Shown: positions 53,182-62,287 of the stretch, in pieces
Layout of the letters: each line of letters begins with the position of its first letter
Position numbering within the stretch: position 1 is the stretch's first letter
DNA from: Alphaproteobacteria bacterium
GTDB lineage: Bacteria; Pseudomonadota; Alphaproteobacteria; Caedimonadales; UBA1908
Assembly: GCA_013911655.1 (NCBI GenBank)
Contig: JACESU010000001.1
Coordinates: 320,063-384,062 of the forward strand
Reading direction: 5' to 3'
Length of the DNA: 64,000 bases
The notes under the pieces: model-generated
Told to the model about the DNA's origin: nothing
Seen by the model: only the letters and a program-made list of their open reading frames with translations
Database searches by the model: none
Made by a program: the position numbers and the translations under genes

Positions 53182-53408
53182 GGACTTTCACCTCTATCGT
53201 TTAAGGGTTATCTCGTTGAGACATGAACACGGTGTTCTGCCTCACAACAGTTATAAAGAACTCTTCCTTAAAAAGAAAGAGCGAGATGGGCTTAAGTCGT
53301 CGTTTCTTTCTGGCTGTGACAAGCGGTCTTACGCCTCAAAACATGGTTTGTCTTGATTCTGTGAGCGCCTTATGACATGCTCCCCCCATTTAAAACAGCA
53401 CACAGTTT

Positions 53409-54662
53409 ATGATGACATCCCAAAAAACACCCCCCAATAAGTTTCATGCCTTGGCTTGGATGCTTTGGAGCATGGGCGCCTTTTTTTATGCTTACCAATA
53501 TATCCTGCGCGTTTGCCCCAGTGTCATGATCGACGACATCATGGCAAAGTTCGCCATTGACGCGGGTGATTACGGCACGTTTTCAGGCGTGTATTATTTA
53601 GGGTACGCCCTCATGCATCTGCCCATCGGCATCCTTCTTGACCGTTTTGGCCCCAAGTGGGTCATGCCAGGATGTGTCTTGATCAGCGTCTTGGGCATTC
53701 TACCCTTAACATTAGGATCGTCCTGGCCCATGGCCATTGCAGGACGTTTTCTTGTTGGGGCGGGCTCGTCGGGGGCGATCCTTGGTGTTTTTAAGATCTT
53801 GCGTCTATATTTTCCTGAGAGCCTGTTCTCAAGGCTTCTTGGCTTTTCCGTGACCGTGGGGCTTGCGGGGGCTATTTACGGGGGCTATCCCGTGCGGACG
53901 CTGTCTTTGTCCCTGGGGTGGGAGTCCGTGCTTATGAGCGTGTTTGTGGGCGGCGGCGTGCTGGCCCTTCTCATGGCGTTTTTAACACCCACCTTGAAGG
54001 AAACCGACAAGGGAGCAGATTCCTCTTTGTTTCAGGATCTAAAAGAAGTCTTTTCCAACAAGTACGTGCTGGGGACCGCATTATTTGCGGCTTTCATGGT
54101 GGGGCCTTTGGAAGGATTTGCGGATGTGTGGGCCTTTTCATATCTGGTGCGCGTGTATGGCTATGATCCCGCGGTTGCCTCGTCGCTGCCATCCTTGATT
54201 TTTATCGGCATGGGAGTGGGGTCTCCTATTTTGGCGTACGTGGCTGAAAAGTGGAAAGCTTATTATCCCACGACCCTTGCGTGCGCCCTTGGCATGGCAG
54301 TGTTCTTTGGGGTCCTTCTTTTATTCCAAGTGACGCCGTGGATTGTCGGTGTTTTCTTCTTCCTTATCGGCGTCTTGTCAGCCTATCAGGTTCTTGCCCT
54401 TTACATGAACAGTAAACATCTGCCCGATAGGCTCGGCGGCGTTGTGACAGCCTTTACCAATATGGTGATCATGTCCTTTGGATACGTCTTTCACACCCTC
54501 ATTGCCAAGATTATGGTGTGGCAGTGGGACGGGGCCGTGAAGGACTGTGTGCCAGTTTACAGTCCCGATTCTTATGTCTATGGACTTGGAGTAATTCCCG
54601 TTGCTCTTGTCCTGGCCTTTTTTGGCTTTTGGTGGGTTAAGGGGCGCGCGTCTCTACGTTAA
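53409..54662 (+). CDS. MFS transporter
   Basis: 417 aa, about 12 membrane helices. ALAWMLWSMGAFFYAYQYIL and RVCPSVMIDDIMAKF open the protein, and GYALMHLPIGILLDRFGPKW is the MFS loop 2-3 motif (DRFGPKW). Similar proteins are frequent in intracellular bacteria such as Legionella and Rickettsia, but the substrate cannot be told. The gene starts with two adjacent ATG codons without a clear Shine-Dalgarno and stands alone between trcR (divergent) and mutS (convergent). Confidence 0.88.
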   Translation: MMTSQKTPPNKFHALAWMLWSMGAFFYAYQYILRVCPSVMIDDIMAKFAIDAGDYGTFSGVYYLGYALMHLPIGILLDRFGPKWVMPGCVLISVLGILPLTLGSSWPMAIAGRFLVGAGSSGAILGVFKILRLYFPESLFSRLLGFSVTVGLAGAIYGGYPVRTLSLSLGWESVLMSVFVGGGVLALLMAFLTPTLKETDKGADSSLFQDLKEVFSNKYVLGTALFAAFMVGPLEGFADVWAFSYLVRVYGYDPAVASSLPSLIFIGMGVGSPILAYVAEKWKAYYPTTLACALGMAVFFGVLLLFQVTPWIVGVFFFLIGVLSAYQVLALYMNSKHLPDRLGGVVTAFTNMVIMSFGYVFHTLIAKIMVWQWDGAVKDCVPVYSPDSYVYGLGVIPVALVLAFFGFWWVKGRASLR

Positions 54663-54667
54663 AAGGT

Positions 54668-54697
54668 AAAGGGGGAGGGGGGAATCTCCCTTTTTTT
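54668..54697 (+). terminator. Terminator between MFS gene and mutS
   Basis: AAAGGGGGA pairs with TCTCCCTTT (one G-T pair) around a GGGGGGAA loop, followed by further T. On the opposite strand the A-run/T-run symmetry could also serve mutS, whose stop is ten bases away. Confidence 0.6.
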
Positions 54698-54706
54698 AGA
54701 AAAACT

Positions 54707-57355
54707 TTACGCGGCTTTGGGATCCTCTTTTGAAAGGGATTTCCATTCATACAAAAGATCAAGGGCTGCGCGCGGCGTAAGATCCTCGAGGCTAAGGCCG
54801 TCAAGCTTTTCCTGCATCAGCGTGCCAAAGCGTGCGGCGGGTGTGTCAGGGGCAGGCGGCGCAAAAAGACTTTGAGGGATAAAGGTGGGCGCAGCCTTAA
54901 GGGGGACTGGTGCCTGCATCGGTACCCCCGTTTCTTCAAGGATCCCCAGTACCTCTTTAGCGCGCTTTGTGGTGCCTTCTGGGACCCCCGCAAGCTCTGC
55001 CACATGAATTCCGTACGAGCGCGCTGCCCGTCCTGCCTCTACCTCGTGTAAAAAGATGATGTCATCTTCCCACTCCCGAACCTTCATGGTGTGACAAGAA
55101 AGATGGGAAAGGCTTTCCTCCAAGACGGTCAGCTCGTGATAGTGGGTCGCAAATAGCGTTCGGCAGCGCGCCAAGGTGTGCAAATGCTCGAGGGTGGCCC
55201 AGGCAATGGCAAGCCCGTCATAGGTCGAGGTACCCCGCCCCACTTCATCAAGGATCACAAAAGACCGGTCTGTGGCCTCGTTTAGAATCACGGCGGTTTC
55301 CACCATCTCAACCATAAAGGTCGAGCGTCCCTGGGAAAGATTATCAGACGCGCCAACCCGGCTGAAAAGGCCGTCCACAAGACCGATGTGGGCGCACGCG
55401 GCCGGGACGTAAGATCCTATCTGAGCCAAGAGCACGATCAGGGCGTTTTGACGTAAAAACGTACTTTTGCCCGCCATGTTTGGCCCTGTCAAAAGCCACG
55501 CGTACGCATCCTCTTCAAGATGACAATCGTTGGGGGTAAAGGGGATACCTTCTTTTTGGTCCAGGAATGCTTCTACCACGGGGTGACGCCCGCCTGTAAT
55601 CATGAGGGTGCGCGACGTGTCAAGGCAGGGTTTTGTATACGCCTTTTCGCGCGCAAGGCGCGCAAGAGCAAAGGAGACATCTAAAAAGGCCAAGTGCTTG
55701 GCAAGCGCGCCAAGACCATCTGCGACCCCTGCCACTTGTGCGACAAGGTCGTCGTAAAGGGATAGCTCAAGGGATAACGCCTTTCCTTCGGCGCTCACAA
55801 GTGTTTCTTCAAGGGCGCTTAGTTCAGCCGTGGTATAGCGAAGGCCGCTGACAAGGGTTTGACGGTGGATAAACCGGTCATCAAGCTTGCCTTTGTGGGC
55901 AGGCGTCACGTCCACATAATACCCCATGATTTGATTATGTTTAATTTTAAGGGACGAGATCCCCAGCTCCGTTTGATAGGTTTTTTGAAGGGCAAGGATC
56001 GCGTCCTTGCCGTGATCGCGCAGGCTTTTTAAATGATCGAGTTCTGCGTCATAACCCGGTGCGATAAAGTTGCCGTCACGGGCAAGGGCGGGAAGGGCGT
56101 CCCCTAGGGCCGTCTTAAGGGTCAAAAGAAGGTCGGTTTCCCCTTGAAAAAGGGCGGGATCAAGATCCTTGGGGCAGGGCCTAAGGCCGTCCAAAAGGCT
56201 GGCCACTTGATGACTGACCTCAAGGACTGCTCGGATATGATCAAGATCCCGAGGCCCACCACGCCCCAGACACAGACGCGAGAGCGCGCGCTCAAGATCA
56301 GGGCAAGCCTTGAGAAGAGAGACTAAGGTCTCCCAAGAAGCATCGCGTTCAAGGAAAAAGTCAAGGCGCGCGAGGCGCGCGTCAAGGGCCGGCAGGTCTG
56401 TCAGCGGCGCACACAAATGGAACGCAAAAAGGCGCGCTCCGCTTGGGGTCAAGGTACGGTTGAGCGTTTGAAAAAGCGAGCCCTCTCTTGTTCCTGCCAG
56501 GGTTGAGGTGAGTTCGAGGCTTCGCTGGGTTGTGGCGTCAAGGCGCATGGTGCCCGCATCAAAAATTCGCCTAGGGCGCGCAAGACGTGGCATGGTCCCT
56601 TTTTGGGTAAGATGTAAATAGTCAAGAAGGGTCCCAGCGGCGGCATAAGCGCTTTCTTCCACCCCCCCCAACGCCTCAAGGGCTTTTAGCTTAAAGTAGT
56701 CCTGAAGACGCAGGCATGCGTTTTGCCTGTCAAAGCGAGAGGCCGGAAGCGCCACACACGCGCGCCTCCAAAAAGAAAGGGTCTCCCCCATTTTTGTATC
56801 GCGCAGAAGGGCATCCGGCAAAACAAGTTCGCCAGGATTAAAGCGTGTAAGGGCGCTTAAAAGAGCACTGTCACTTAAGGTGTCCCAAAAAAAATCACCC
56901 GTCGTTATGTCGACGAGAGCAAGTCCGTAAAAGGCGGTGTCCTTACCTTTTTGGGGGACAAGAACCGCAAGGTAGTTATGGGAAGACGCTTCCAAAAGGG
57001 TATCCTCGGTCAGGGTGCCGGGGGTGACAATCCGAACAACGTCGCGCGCAACGACTTCCTTATACCCTCGTTTTTTGGCCTCGGCCGGATCTTCTAACTG
57101 TTCACAAATGGCCACGCGAAAGCCCTGCTTGACCAGGCGCGCCAGATAACTTTCACACGCATGAAAGGGCACACCGCACATGGGAATGTCCTCCCCTTGA
57201 TGTTGGCCGCGCTTGGTAAGCGCTATCCCAAGGGCGGCGGCTGCGTGTCTGGCGTCTTCAAAAAAAAGCTCGTAAAAATCCCCCATGCGGTAAAAAAGAA
57301 GGCAATCAGGATGCGCTTCTTTAATGCGATGGTATTGCATCATCATGGGCGTCAT
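54707..57355 (-). CDS. mutS: DNA mismatch repair protein MutS
   Basis: Recognises mismatches and recruits MutL. The preferred ATG is at 57355 (882 aa, [20 protein letters not shown]), because AAGGAGA lies five bases before it; the frame is open to 57463 but the extra 36 residues have no MutS similarity. The mismatch-binding Phe-x-Glu is F27-Y28-E29. The ATPase has Walker [24 protein letters not shown] and Walker [16 protein letters not shown]. Convergent with the MFS gene, divergent from pstS. Confidence 0.97.
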   Translation of the reverse strand: MTPMMMQYHRIKEAHPDCLLFYRMGDFYELFFEDARHAAAALGIALTKRGQHQGEDIPMCGVPFHACESYLARLVKQGFRVAICEQLEDPAEAKKRGYKEVVARDVVRIVTPGTLTEDTLLEASSHNYLAVLVPQKGKDTAFYGLALVDITTGDFFWDTLSDSALLSALTRFNPGELVLPDALLRDTKMGETLSFWRRACVALPASRFDRQNACLRLQDYFKLKALEALGGVEESAYAAAGTLLDYLHLTQKGTMPRLARPRRIFDAGTMRLDATTQRSLELTSTLAGTREGSLFQTLNRTLTPSGARLFAFHLCAPLTDLPALDARLARLDFFLERDASWETLVSLLKACPDLERALSRLCLGRGGPRDLDHIRAVLEVSHQVASLLDGLRPCPKDLDPALFQGETDLLLTLKTALGDALPALARDGNFIAPGYDAELDHLKSLRDHGKDAILALQKTYQTELGISSLKIKHNQIMGYYVDVTPAHKGKLDDRFIHRQTLVSGLRYTTAELSALEETLVSAEGKALSLELSLYDDLVAQVAGVADGLGALAKHLAFLDVSFALARLAREKAYTKPCLDTSRTLMITGGRHPVVEAFLDQKEGIPFTPNDCHLEEDAYAWLLTGPNMAGKSTFLRQNALIVLLAQIGSYVPAACAHIGLVDGLFSRVGASDNLSQGRSTFMVEMVETAVILNEATDRSFVILDEVGRGTSTYDGLAIAWATLEHLHTLARCRTLFATHYHELTVLEESLSHLSCHTMKVREWEDDIIFLHEVEAGRAARSYGIHVAELAGVPEGTTKRAKEVLGILEETGVPMQAPVPLKAAPTFIPQSLFAPPAPDTPAARFGTLMQEKLDGLSLEDLTPRAALDLLYEWKSLSKEDPKAA

Positions 57356-57380
57356 AAAAGTCTCCTTTTTATAAAAGCAG

Positions 57381-57409
57381 TTGACACAGGCACTTGTGCG
57401 CGTCATATG
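57381..57409 (+). promoter_or_regulatory. Candidate pstS promoter
   Basis: TTGACA (57381-57386) and CATATG (57404-57409) with 17-base spacing lie 39 bases before the pstS ATG in the mutS-pstS divergent region. The -10 is imperfect, and no clear Pho box repeat is recognised. Confidence 0.4.
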
Positions 57410-57447
57410 GACCATAGGATTACTGCTTTGGAGAAAGTAGAACAAGG

Positions 57448-58398
57448 ATGGCAGGCCTTGCAAGGGGAGGATTAAAACTTTGGCTGGCAGGAGTGCTTTT
57501 TATGGCGCCCTTTGCCCAGGCGGAGCCTCTTCGCATTGTGGGATCCTCGGCGCTTTTCCCCTTTATTGTCGCAACGGCCGAACGCTTTGGCTATGAAATG
57601 GACACGGATACCCCTGTGGTTGAGTCAACAGGAACGGGGGGCGGTATCAAGTTTTTTTGCTCTGGCATCACCAAAGCTTATCCCGACATGGTCACGGCCT
57701 CACGTCCTATGACCCCCCTTGAAAAGGCTTACTGTGCAAGACACGACGTGCACGAAGTAACGGAAATTGCTTTGGGTCTTGACGCGCTTGTGGTGGCAAG
57801 AGCCCGAGAAGGTCTTTTCTTTCCTCTCACGGTGGCGCAGCTGCGGGCGGCCGTCCAGGAGGCCAGTCATCTTCCGACCAAATGGCAAGAGGTCAGCCCC
57901 ACCTTTCCCTATGAGCAAATCAAAGTCTTCCTGCCCCCCGAAACGGCAGGGACAAGAGAGACCTTTGAGCACTTAGTCCTTAGCAAGCGCGGCAAGTGCC
58001 GTAAGGACGGCGCGGTACGTAGTGTGGCTGATCAAGAAGGCGTCATTGCAAGAAAGCTTTCCCTTGCGCCAGAGGCCATGGGTGTTCTCAGCTACGCGTT
58101 TCTCATCAAAAACCACGATACACTCAAGGCCTTTCATATCAACGGGGTTTCACCCACGAAGCATACTATTACGTCGGGAACTTATCCTCTTGTGCGGCAC
58201 GTGTTTTTGTATGTAAAAACGCGCGCCCTGCAAGATAAAGAACAGGTGCGTGCTTTTGTGCATTATATCACCTCCAAGCAAATGGAAGAGCTTTTGTCGA
58301 CCTACGGCCTTTTGCCTCTTTCTCCACAAGAGGCGGCCTTTCGCCAAAGGCATCTACAAAGCGCCGAGACACCGCGCAAAGAACAGGGGACGCCGTGA
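57448..58398 (+). CDS. pstS: Phosphate ABC transporter substrate-binding protein PstS
   Basis: Periplasmic phosphate receptor, 316 aa. Signal peptide [15 protein letters not shown] with a likely cleavage before EPLRIVGSS. Phosphate-binding blocks [31 protein letters not shown] and the [13 protein letters not shown] loop are recognisable. It opens the pstSCAB-phoU operon, and its TGA overlaps the pstC GTG start. Confidence 0.93.
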   Translation: MAGLARGGLKLWLAGVLFMAPFAQAEPLRIVGSSALFPFIVATAERFGYEMDTDTPVVESTGTGGGIKFFCSGITKAYPDMVTASRPMTPLEKAYCARHDVHEVTEIALGLDALVVARAREGLFFPLTVAQLRAAVQEASHLPTKWQEVSPTFPYEQIKVFLPPETAGTRETFEHLVLSKRGKCRKDGAVRSVADQEGVIARKLSLAPEAMGVLSYAFLIKNHDTLKAFHINGVSPTKHTITSGTYPLVRHVFLYVKTRALQDKEQVRAFVHYITSKQMEELLSTYGLLPLSPQEAAFRQRHLQSAETPRKEQGTP

Positions 58399-59597
58399 AT
58401 CCACTTGCTTTATGGACGGTTGTTTGGGCCTTGGTTGCCTTTATCTTGGCCTTTGGCGATGCAAAGCGGCGCGCGGGGGCTCTGCCGGAAGGGACATATC
58501 TTGTCACTCCCCCTAAATTCTACGGCTTTTTGTCAGCCCTTCTTGTGGTAGCAAGCGTCTTTGTGGGAAGCGCCTTTTTGCTTGTCCTGAACATCAAAAG
58601 TTTAATGCCGTCCCTGGAAAGTGCGCTTTTTGCCCTTGTGGGGATTTTCCTTTCTTGGTTGATTGTGCGCTTTGAAGGGCATCCAAGGCGTGTGATAGAG
58701 AAGGCCAGCAAAGGGGCTTTTGCCCTAGCCGCGGCGGCGGCCGTCATTATTACAGGTGCCATTATCTTTTTGCTCCTGCGTGAGGCATGGGCGTTTTTTC
58801 AACTAGTCTCTTTGGAAGAGTTTTTAACGGGCACCGTGTGGGCGCCCGAGATTTCTTTGTCAAAGGAAATGGCAGCGTCTGGCCAATACGGCGCCCTTCC
58901 TCTTTTCTGCGGGAGTTTGCTCATTACCCTGATCGCGCTTCTTGTGGGAGGGCCTCTGGGGCTTCTCGTCGCGATTTATACGTCCCAATATGCCAGCGTG
59001 AAAGCAAGACGCTGGGTGAAACCTGCCATTGAGGTGTTGGCCGGTATTCCCACCATCGTTTATGGCTTTTTTGCCCTTGCCATTGTGGGGCCAAGCTTAA
59101 ACCGCTTAGGCGAAATGCTAGGACTACCCATTGCCGGCGAGAGTGCTATTGGTGCGGGTCTCACCATGGGGCTGATGATTTTGCCCATCGTCTCGTCGCT
59201 GAGCGACGACGCCCTTCGTGCTGTGCCCGGCGCCCTAGGTGAAAATTCCCTGGCCCTTGGCGCCACTAGGTCCGAAACCATTAAAAAGGTCCTGATTCCA
59301 GCCGCTATGCCCGGTATTATAGCGGCGTTTCTCCTAGCCATTTCCCGCGCTGTTGGCGAGACCATGCTTGCGCTTATGGCGGTTGGGCTTCAAGCTAATT
59401 TGACGGCCAACCCCTTTACCTACGTCACAACGGTGACCGTGCAAATTGTCACGATCCTGACTGGCGACCAAGAATTTGAAAGCGCGAAAACCTTGTCGGC
59501 CTTTGCCTTGGCCCTCTTTCTTTTTACCGTCACACTTTTCTTAAACATCCTCGCGCTTTCTGTGGCAAGGTGGCACTATAGGAGGTATGACGCATGA
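58395..59597 (+). CDS. pstC: Phosphate ABC transporter permease PstC
   Basis: Inner-membrane permease subunit, 400 aa, longer than the E. coli protein (about 319) because of about 120 extra N-terminal residues with three hydrophobic segments, as in many alphaproteobacteria. The BPD permease loop is VLIPAAMPGIIAAFLLAISR with the preceding GATRSETIKK; LAGIPTIVYGFFALAIVGP is typical of PstC. Starts at GTG overlapping pstS, and its end overlaps pstA by four bases. Confidence 0.93.
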   Translation: MNPLALWTVVWALVAFILAFGDAKRRAGALPEGTYLVTPPKFYGFLSALLVVASVFVGSAFLLVLNIKSLMPSLESALFALVGIFLSWLIVRFEGHPRRVIEKASKGAFALAAAAAVIITGAIIFLLLREAWAFFQLVSLEEFLTGTVWAPEISLSKEMAASGQYGALPLFCGSLLITLIALLVGGPLGLLVAIYTSQYASVKARRWVKPAIEVLAGIPTIVYGFFALAIVGPSLNRLGEMLGLPIAGESAIGAGLTMGLMILPIVSSLSDDALRAVPGALGENSLALGATRSETIKKVLIPAAMPGIIAAFLLAISRAVGETMLALMAVGLQANLTANPFTYVTTVTVQIVTILTGDQEFESAKTLSAFALALFLFTVTLFLNILALSVARWHYRRYDA

Positions 59598-60808
59598 ACC
59601 AATCTCAAGCAGCCTTGCTGAAGCGTCATCACGCGGACAAACGGTTCGAGTGGTATGGGCGTCTTGCCAGCGGCTTTGCGCTGCTTTTCCTTTTGGCGGT
59701 CGTGGGCGGGCTTCTTTTTTGGGCCTACCAAGGATTCATTAGGTACGAGTGCCAATGCGATGTGTTCTATGATCCTGCGCACATGACCCTTGAAACCCAA
59801 CATGATAAGAAAATTGCTCATTTCAAAGTACAAGATCTTGTCCAGCCCCAATTTGGTCGTGTGCGGATCAACCCTGATGATCTAGAGCAGATTTTGGCGT
59901 CGTCTTCTCATAAAATTCTTTTTGAGATGCTTCGTGATCAGCCCGAGCTGGTGGGGAAAAAGCAAGCACTCTGGCTTCCTTTGGATGAAGAGGCCGTGCG
60001 TATTTTGAAAAAATCCTCTCTGTCGCCAAAACTTTCGCTTCTTTTGAAAGAACTTAAAACAGACGGATTCCTTAGAACCGTTTTTCGCTTTGATTTTTTT
60101 GTCAATTCAGATTCAAGAGATCCTGTAGTGGCGGGCATTTGGTCAGGGCTTGTGGGGACATTTTATCTGTTTTTGGTAACGCTCGCGATCTCGTTTCCTG
60201 TGGGGGTGGCGGCCGCCTTTTATTTGGAAGAGCTTGCAAAACCCTCTTTCATCTCGCGGTTTCTAGAAGTTAATATCGCAAACCTCTCGGCCGTACCATC
60301 CGTTGTGTTTGGGATTCTAGGGCTTGCCCTTTTTCTAAATACAGCGCATTTGCCAAGGTCATCGACCCTGGTCGGCGGACTCACCCTTTCCCTTATGACC
60401 TTACCCACCATGATTATTGTCACAAGATCTGCCATTCGCACGGTCCCCAAAAGCATTCGCGAATCCGCAAGAGGGCTAGGTGCCTCGTCCATGCAGATCA
60501 TCGTGCATCATGTATTTCCCTTAGCACTTCCTGGGATTTTGACGGGCGCCATGATTGCCATGGCCCGCGCCATGGGAGAAACAGCGCCCCTTTTGATGAT
60601 TGGGATGATGGCCTTTGTGGCAACGCCAGCACTTTCGCTTGAGGATCCATCGTCAGCCCTTCCTGTGCAAATTTATGCGTGGGCAAGAAACCCCGAGGCT
60701 GCGTTCCTTGCCAATGCCTCTGCGGCGCTTTTGGTCCTATTGTTTTTTGTGGGGCTCATGAATCTGTGCGCCATTTATCTGAGAGGTAAATATGAACACA
60801 AGTGGTGA
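59594..60808 (+). CDS. pstA: Phosphate ABC transporter permease PstA
   Basis: Second permease subunit, 404 aa. After one N-terminal membrane helix (about residues 21-45) comes a periplasmic domain to about residue 170, resembling the DUF3333 extension of alphaproteobacterial PstA. The core has [37 protein letters not shown] and [20 protein letters not shown]. It overlaps pstB by 17 bases. Confidence 0.93.
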   Translation: MNQSQAALLKRHHADKRFEWYGRLASGFALLFLLAVVGGLLFWAYQGFIRYECQCDVFYDPAHMTLETQHDKKIAHFKVQDLVQPQFGRVRINPDDLEQILASSSHKILFEMLRDQPELVGKKQALWLPLDEEAVRILKKSSLSPKLSLLLKELKTDGFLRTVFRFDFFVNSDSRDPVVAGIWSGLVGTFYLFLVTLAISFPVGVAAAFYLEELAKPSFISRFLEVNIANLSAVPSVVFGILGLALFLNTAHLPRSSTLVGGLTLSLMTLPTMIIVTRSAIRTVPKSIRESARGLGASSMQIIVHHVFPLALPGILTGAMIAMARAMGETAPLLMIGMMAFVATPALSLEDPSSALPVQIYAWARNPEAAFLANASAALLVLLFFVGLMNLCAIYLRGKYEHKW

Positions 60809-61577
60809 GGAGGGACGTCCTCCCTACAGCTTTGCCGTTGAAGGACTTCAACTTTTTTATGGTGAAAAGCAGGTGCTTTTTGGCATCGATTTAACCATCC
60901 CCGACAGACAGGTGACAGCGCTTATTGGTCCGTCTGGTTGCGGGAAAAGCTCGTTTTTGCGATGCCTTAACCGAATGAACGATACGATTCCGGGTATGGC
61001 CAGACGTGGGCGTGTTTTGCTGCGAGGAAGCGACATTTATGACAAAGACATTGACGTTGTGCAACTGCGCAGCCAAGTAGGGATGGTGTTTCAAAAGCCG
61101 ACCCCCTTTCCCAAGTCTATTTACGAGAACGTGGCGTATGGCCCTCGCATCCATAATCTTTACAAGGATAAAACGCATCTTGATGAGATTGTGCACAAAA
61201 GCCTAAGGCGGGCAGGGCTTCTTGATGAGGTGAAAGACCGCCTGGATCAACCTGGGACAAGTCTATCGGGCGGACAACAGCAGCGCCTGTGTATTGCGCG
61301 TGCCATTGCCGTGAATCCCCAGGTAATCCTCATGGACGAGCCTTGTTCAGCGCTTGATCCCATCGCGACCGCCCGGGTAGAAGAGCTCATCGATGAACTG
61401 CGCGCACGGTATACCATCGTGATAGTGACCCACAGCCTGCACCAAGCAGCGCGAGTGTCTCAAAAAACAGCGTTTTTTCATATGGGATATCTGATTGAGA
61501 CGGGCCCCACCGGAGATATATTCACCGCACCCCAACACGAAAAAACCCAGGAATACATTACAGGTAGATTTGGTTAA
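60792..61577 (+). CDS. pstB: Phosphate ABC transporter ATP-binding protein PstB
   Basis: Cytoplasmic ATPase of the phosphate importer, 261 aa. Walker A GPSGCGKS at residues 46-53, signature [16 protein letters not shown], Walker [16 protein letters not shown] and the switch histidine in [15 protein letters not shown] are intact. [14 protein letters not shown] after Walker A is PstB-specific. Confidence 0.97.
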   Translation: MNTSGEEGRPPYSFAVEGLQLFYGEKQVLFGIDLTIPDRQVTALIGPSGCGKSSFLRCLNRMNDTIPGMARRGRVLLRGSDIYDKDIDVVQLRSQVGMVFQKPTPFPKSIYENVAYGPRIHNLYKDKTHLDEIVHKSLRRAGLLDEVKDRLDQPGTSLSGGQQQRLCIARAIAVNPQVILMDEPCSALDPIATARVEELIDELRARYTIVIVTHSLHQAARVSQKTAFFHMGYLIETGPTGDIFTAPQHEKTQEYITGRFG

Positions 61578-61598
61578 GCCAGCAGAAGGAGGGCACGC

Positions 61599-62276
61599 AT
61601 GACCTACGGACATATTGTGAAGTCCTATGATGAGGACTTGAAAAATCTCAATGCCAAGCTCTTTGAAATGGCAGAGATTGCGGGACGTCAGCTCGAGCAC
61701 GCGGTTGCGTGTCTTATTGAAAGTGATGACGCTCTTGCCGTGCAAATCATTGGCCAAGACCCCATCGTGGACGCCCTTGAACATGATATTGATACCTTTG
61801 CCATTCGGATGATTGCGCTCAGACAGCCTGTGGCGAAAGATCTTCGCAATATTGTGGCGGTCTTAAAAATCTCCAGTCATCTGGAGCGTGTGGCAGATTA
61901 TGCCCGCAATATTGCCAAGCGCGCCCTCGAGCTAAAAGCTATGCCACAGACCCAAGGCGCTAAAGCGCTCTCAAGACTCGTCAAGACTGCCATTAGTATG
62001 ATGCAAGATGTGATGAGAGCGTATGAAAACGGAGACGTTGTGCTGGCTATGGACGTGTGGCAGCGCGACCTAGAGCTTGATGAAATGTACACCTCTTACT
62101 TACGGGAAATCCTAACCTATATGATGGAAGACAGTCGTCAAATTGGTCCATGCACACAGCTTCTTTTTGCAGCTAAAAATATCGAGCGGGCAGGTGATCA
62201 CGCCGCCGACATTGCTGAAATTGTGCATTACTACGTGGAAGGAACCCCTTTTAAAGATCCTAAGTCTAATCACTAA
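61599..62276 (+). CDS. phoU: Phosphate signalling protein PhoU
   Basis: 225 aa, two three-helix PhoU repeats. The repeats carry the typical E/DxxxD metal-site patterns: DALEHDIDTFAIRMIALRQP and later LELDEMYTSYLREIL, with HLERVADYARNIAKRALEL and NIERAGDHAADIAEIVHYYV. It links PstB state to PhoR in other bacteria; phoB/phoR are not in this window. It ends 11 bases before the convergent antiporter gene. Confidence 0.96.
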   Translation: MTYGHIVKSYDEDLKNLNAKLFEMAEIAGRQLEHAVACLIESDDALAVQIIGQDPIVDALEHDIDTFAIRMIALRQPVAKDLRNIVAVLKISSHLERVADYARNIAKRALELKAMPQTQGAKALSRLVKTAISMMQDVMRAYENGDVVLAMDVWQRDLELDEMYTSYLREILTYMMEDSRQIGPCTQLLFAAKNIERAGDHAADIAEIVHYYVEGTPFKDPKSNH

Positions 62277-62287
62277 GAGGAAAAGTT

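Noticed and set aside
53159-53356. 65-codon plus-strand ORF between trcR and the MFS gene
   Set aside because: It starts inside trcR on the opposite strand, has no recognisable domain and no good ribosome binding site; probably chance. The 227-base gap 53182-53408 otherwise shows nothing I can support.
57356-57463. Longer MutS reading frame
   Set aside because: The extra 36 residues overlap the pstS promoter region and lack MutS similarity; ATG 57355 has a strong Shine-Dalgarno.
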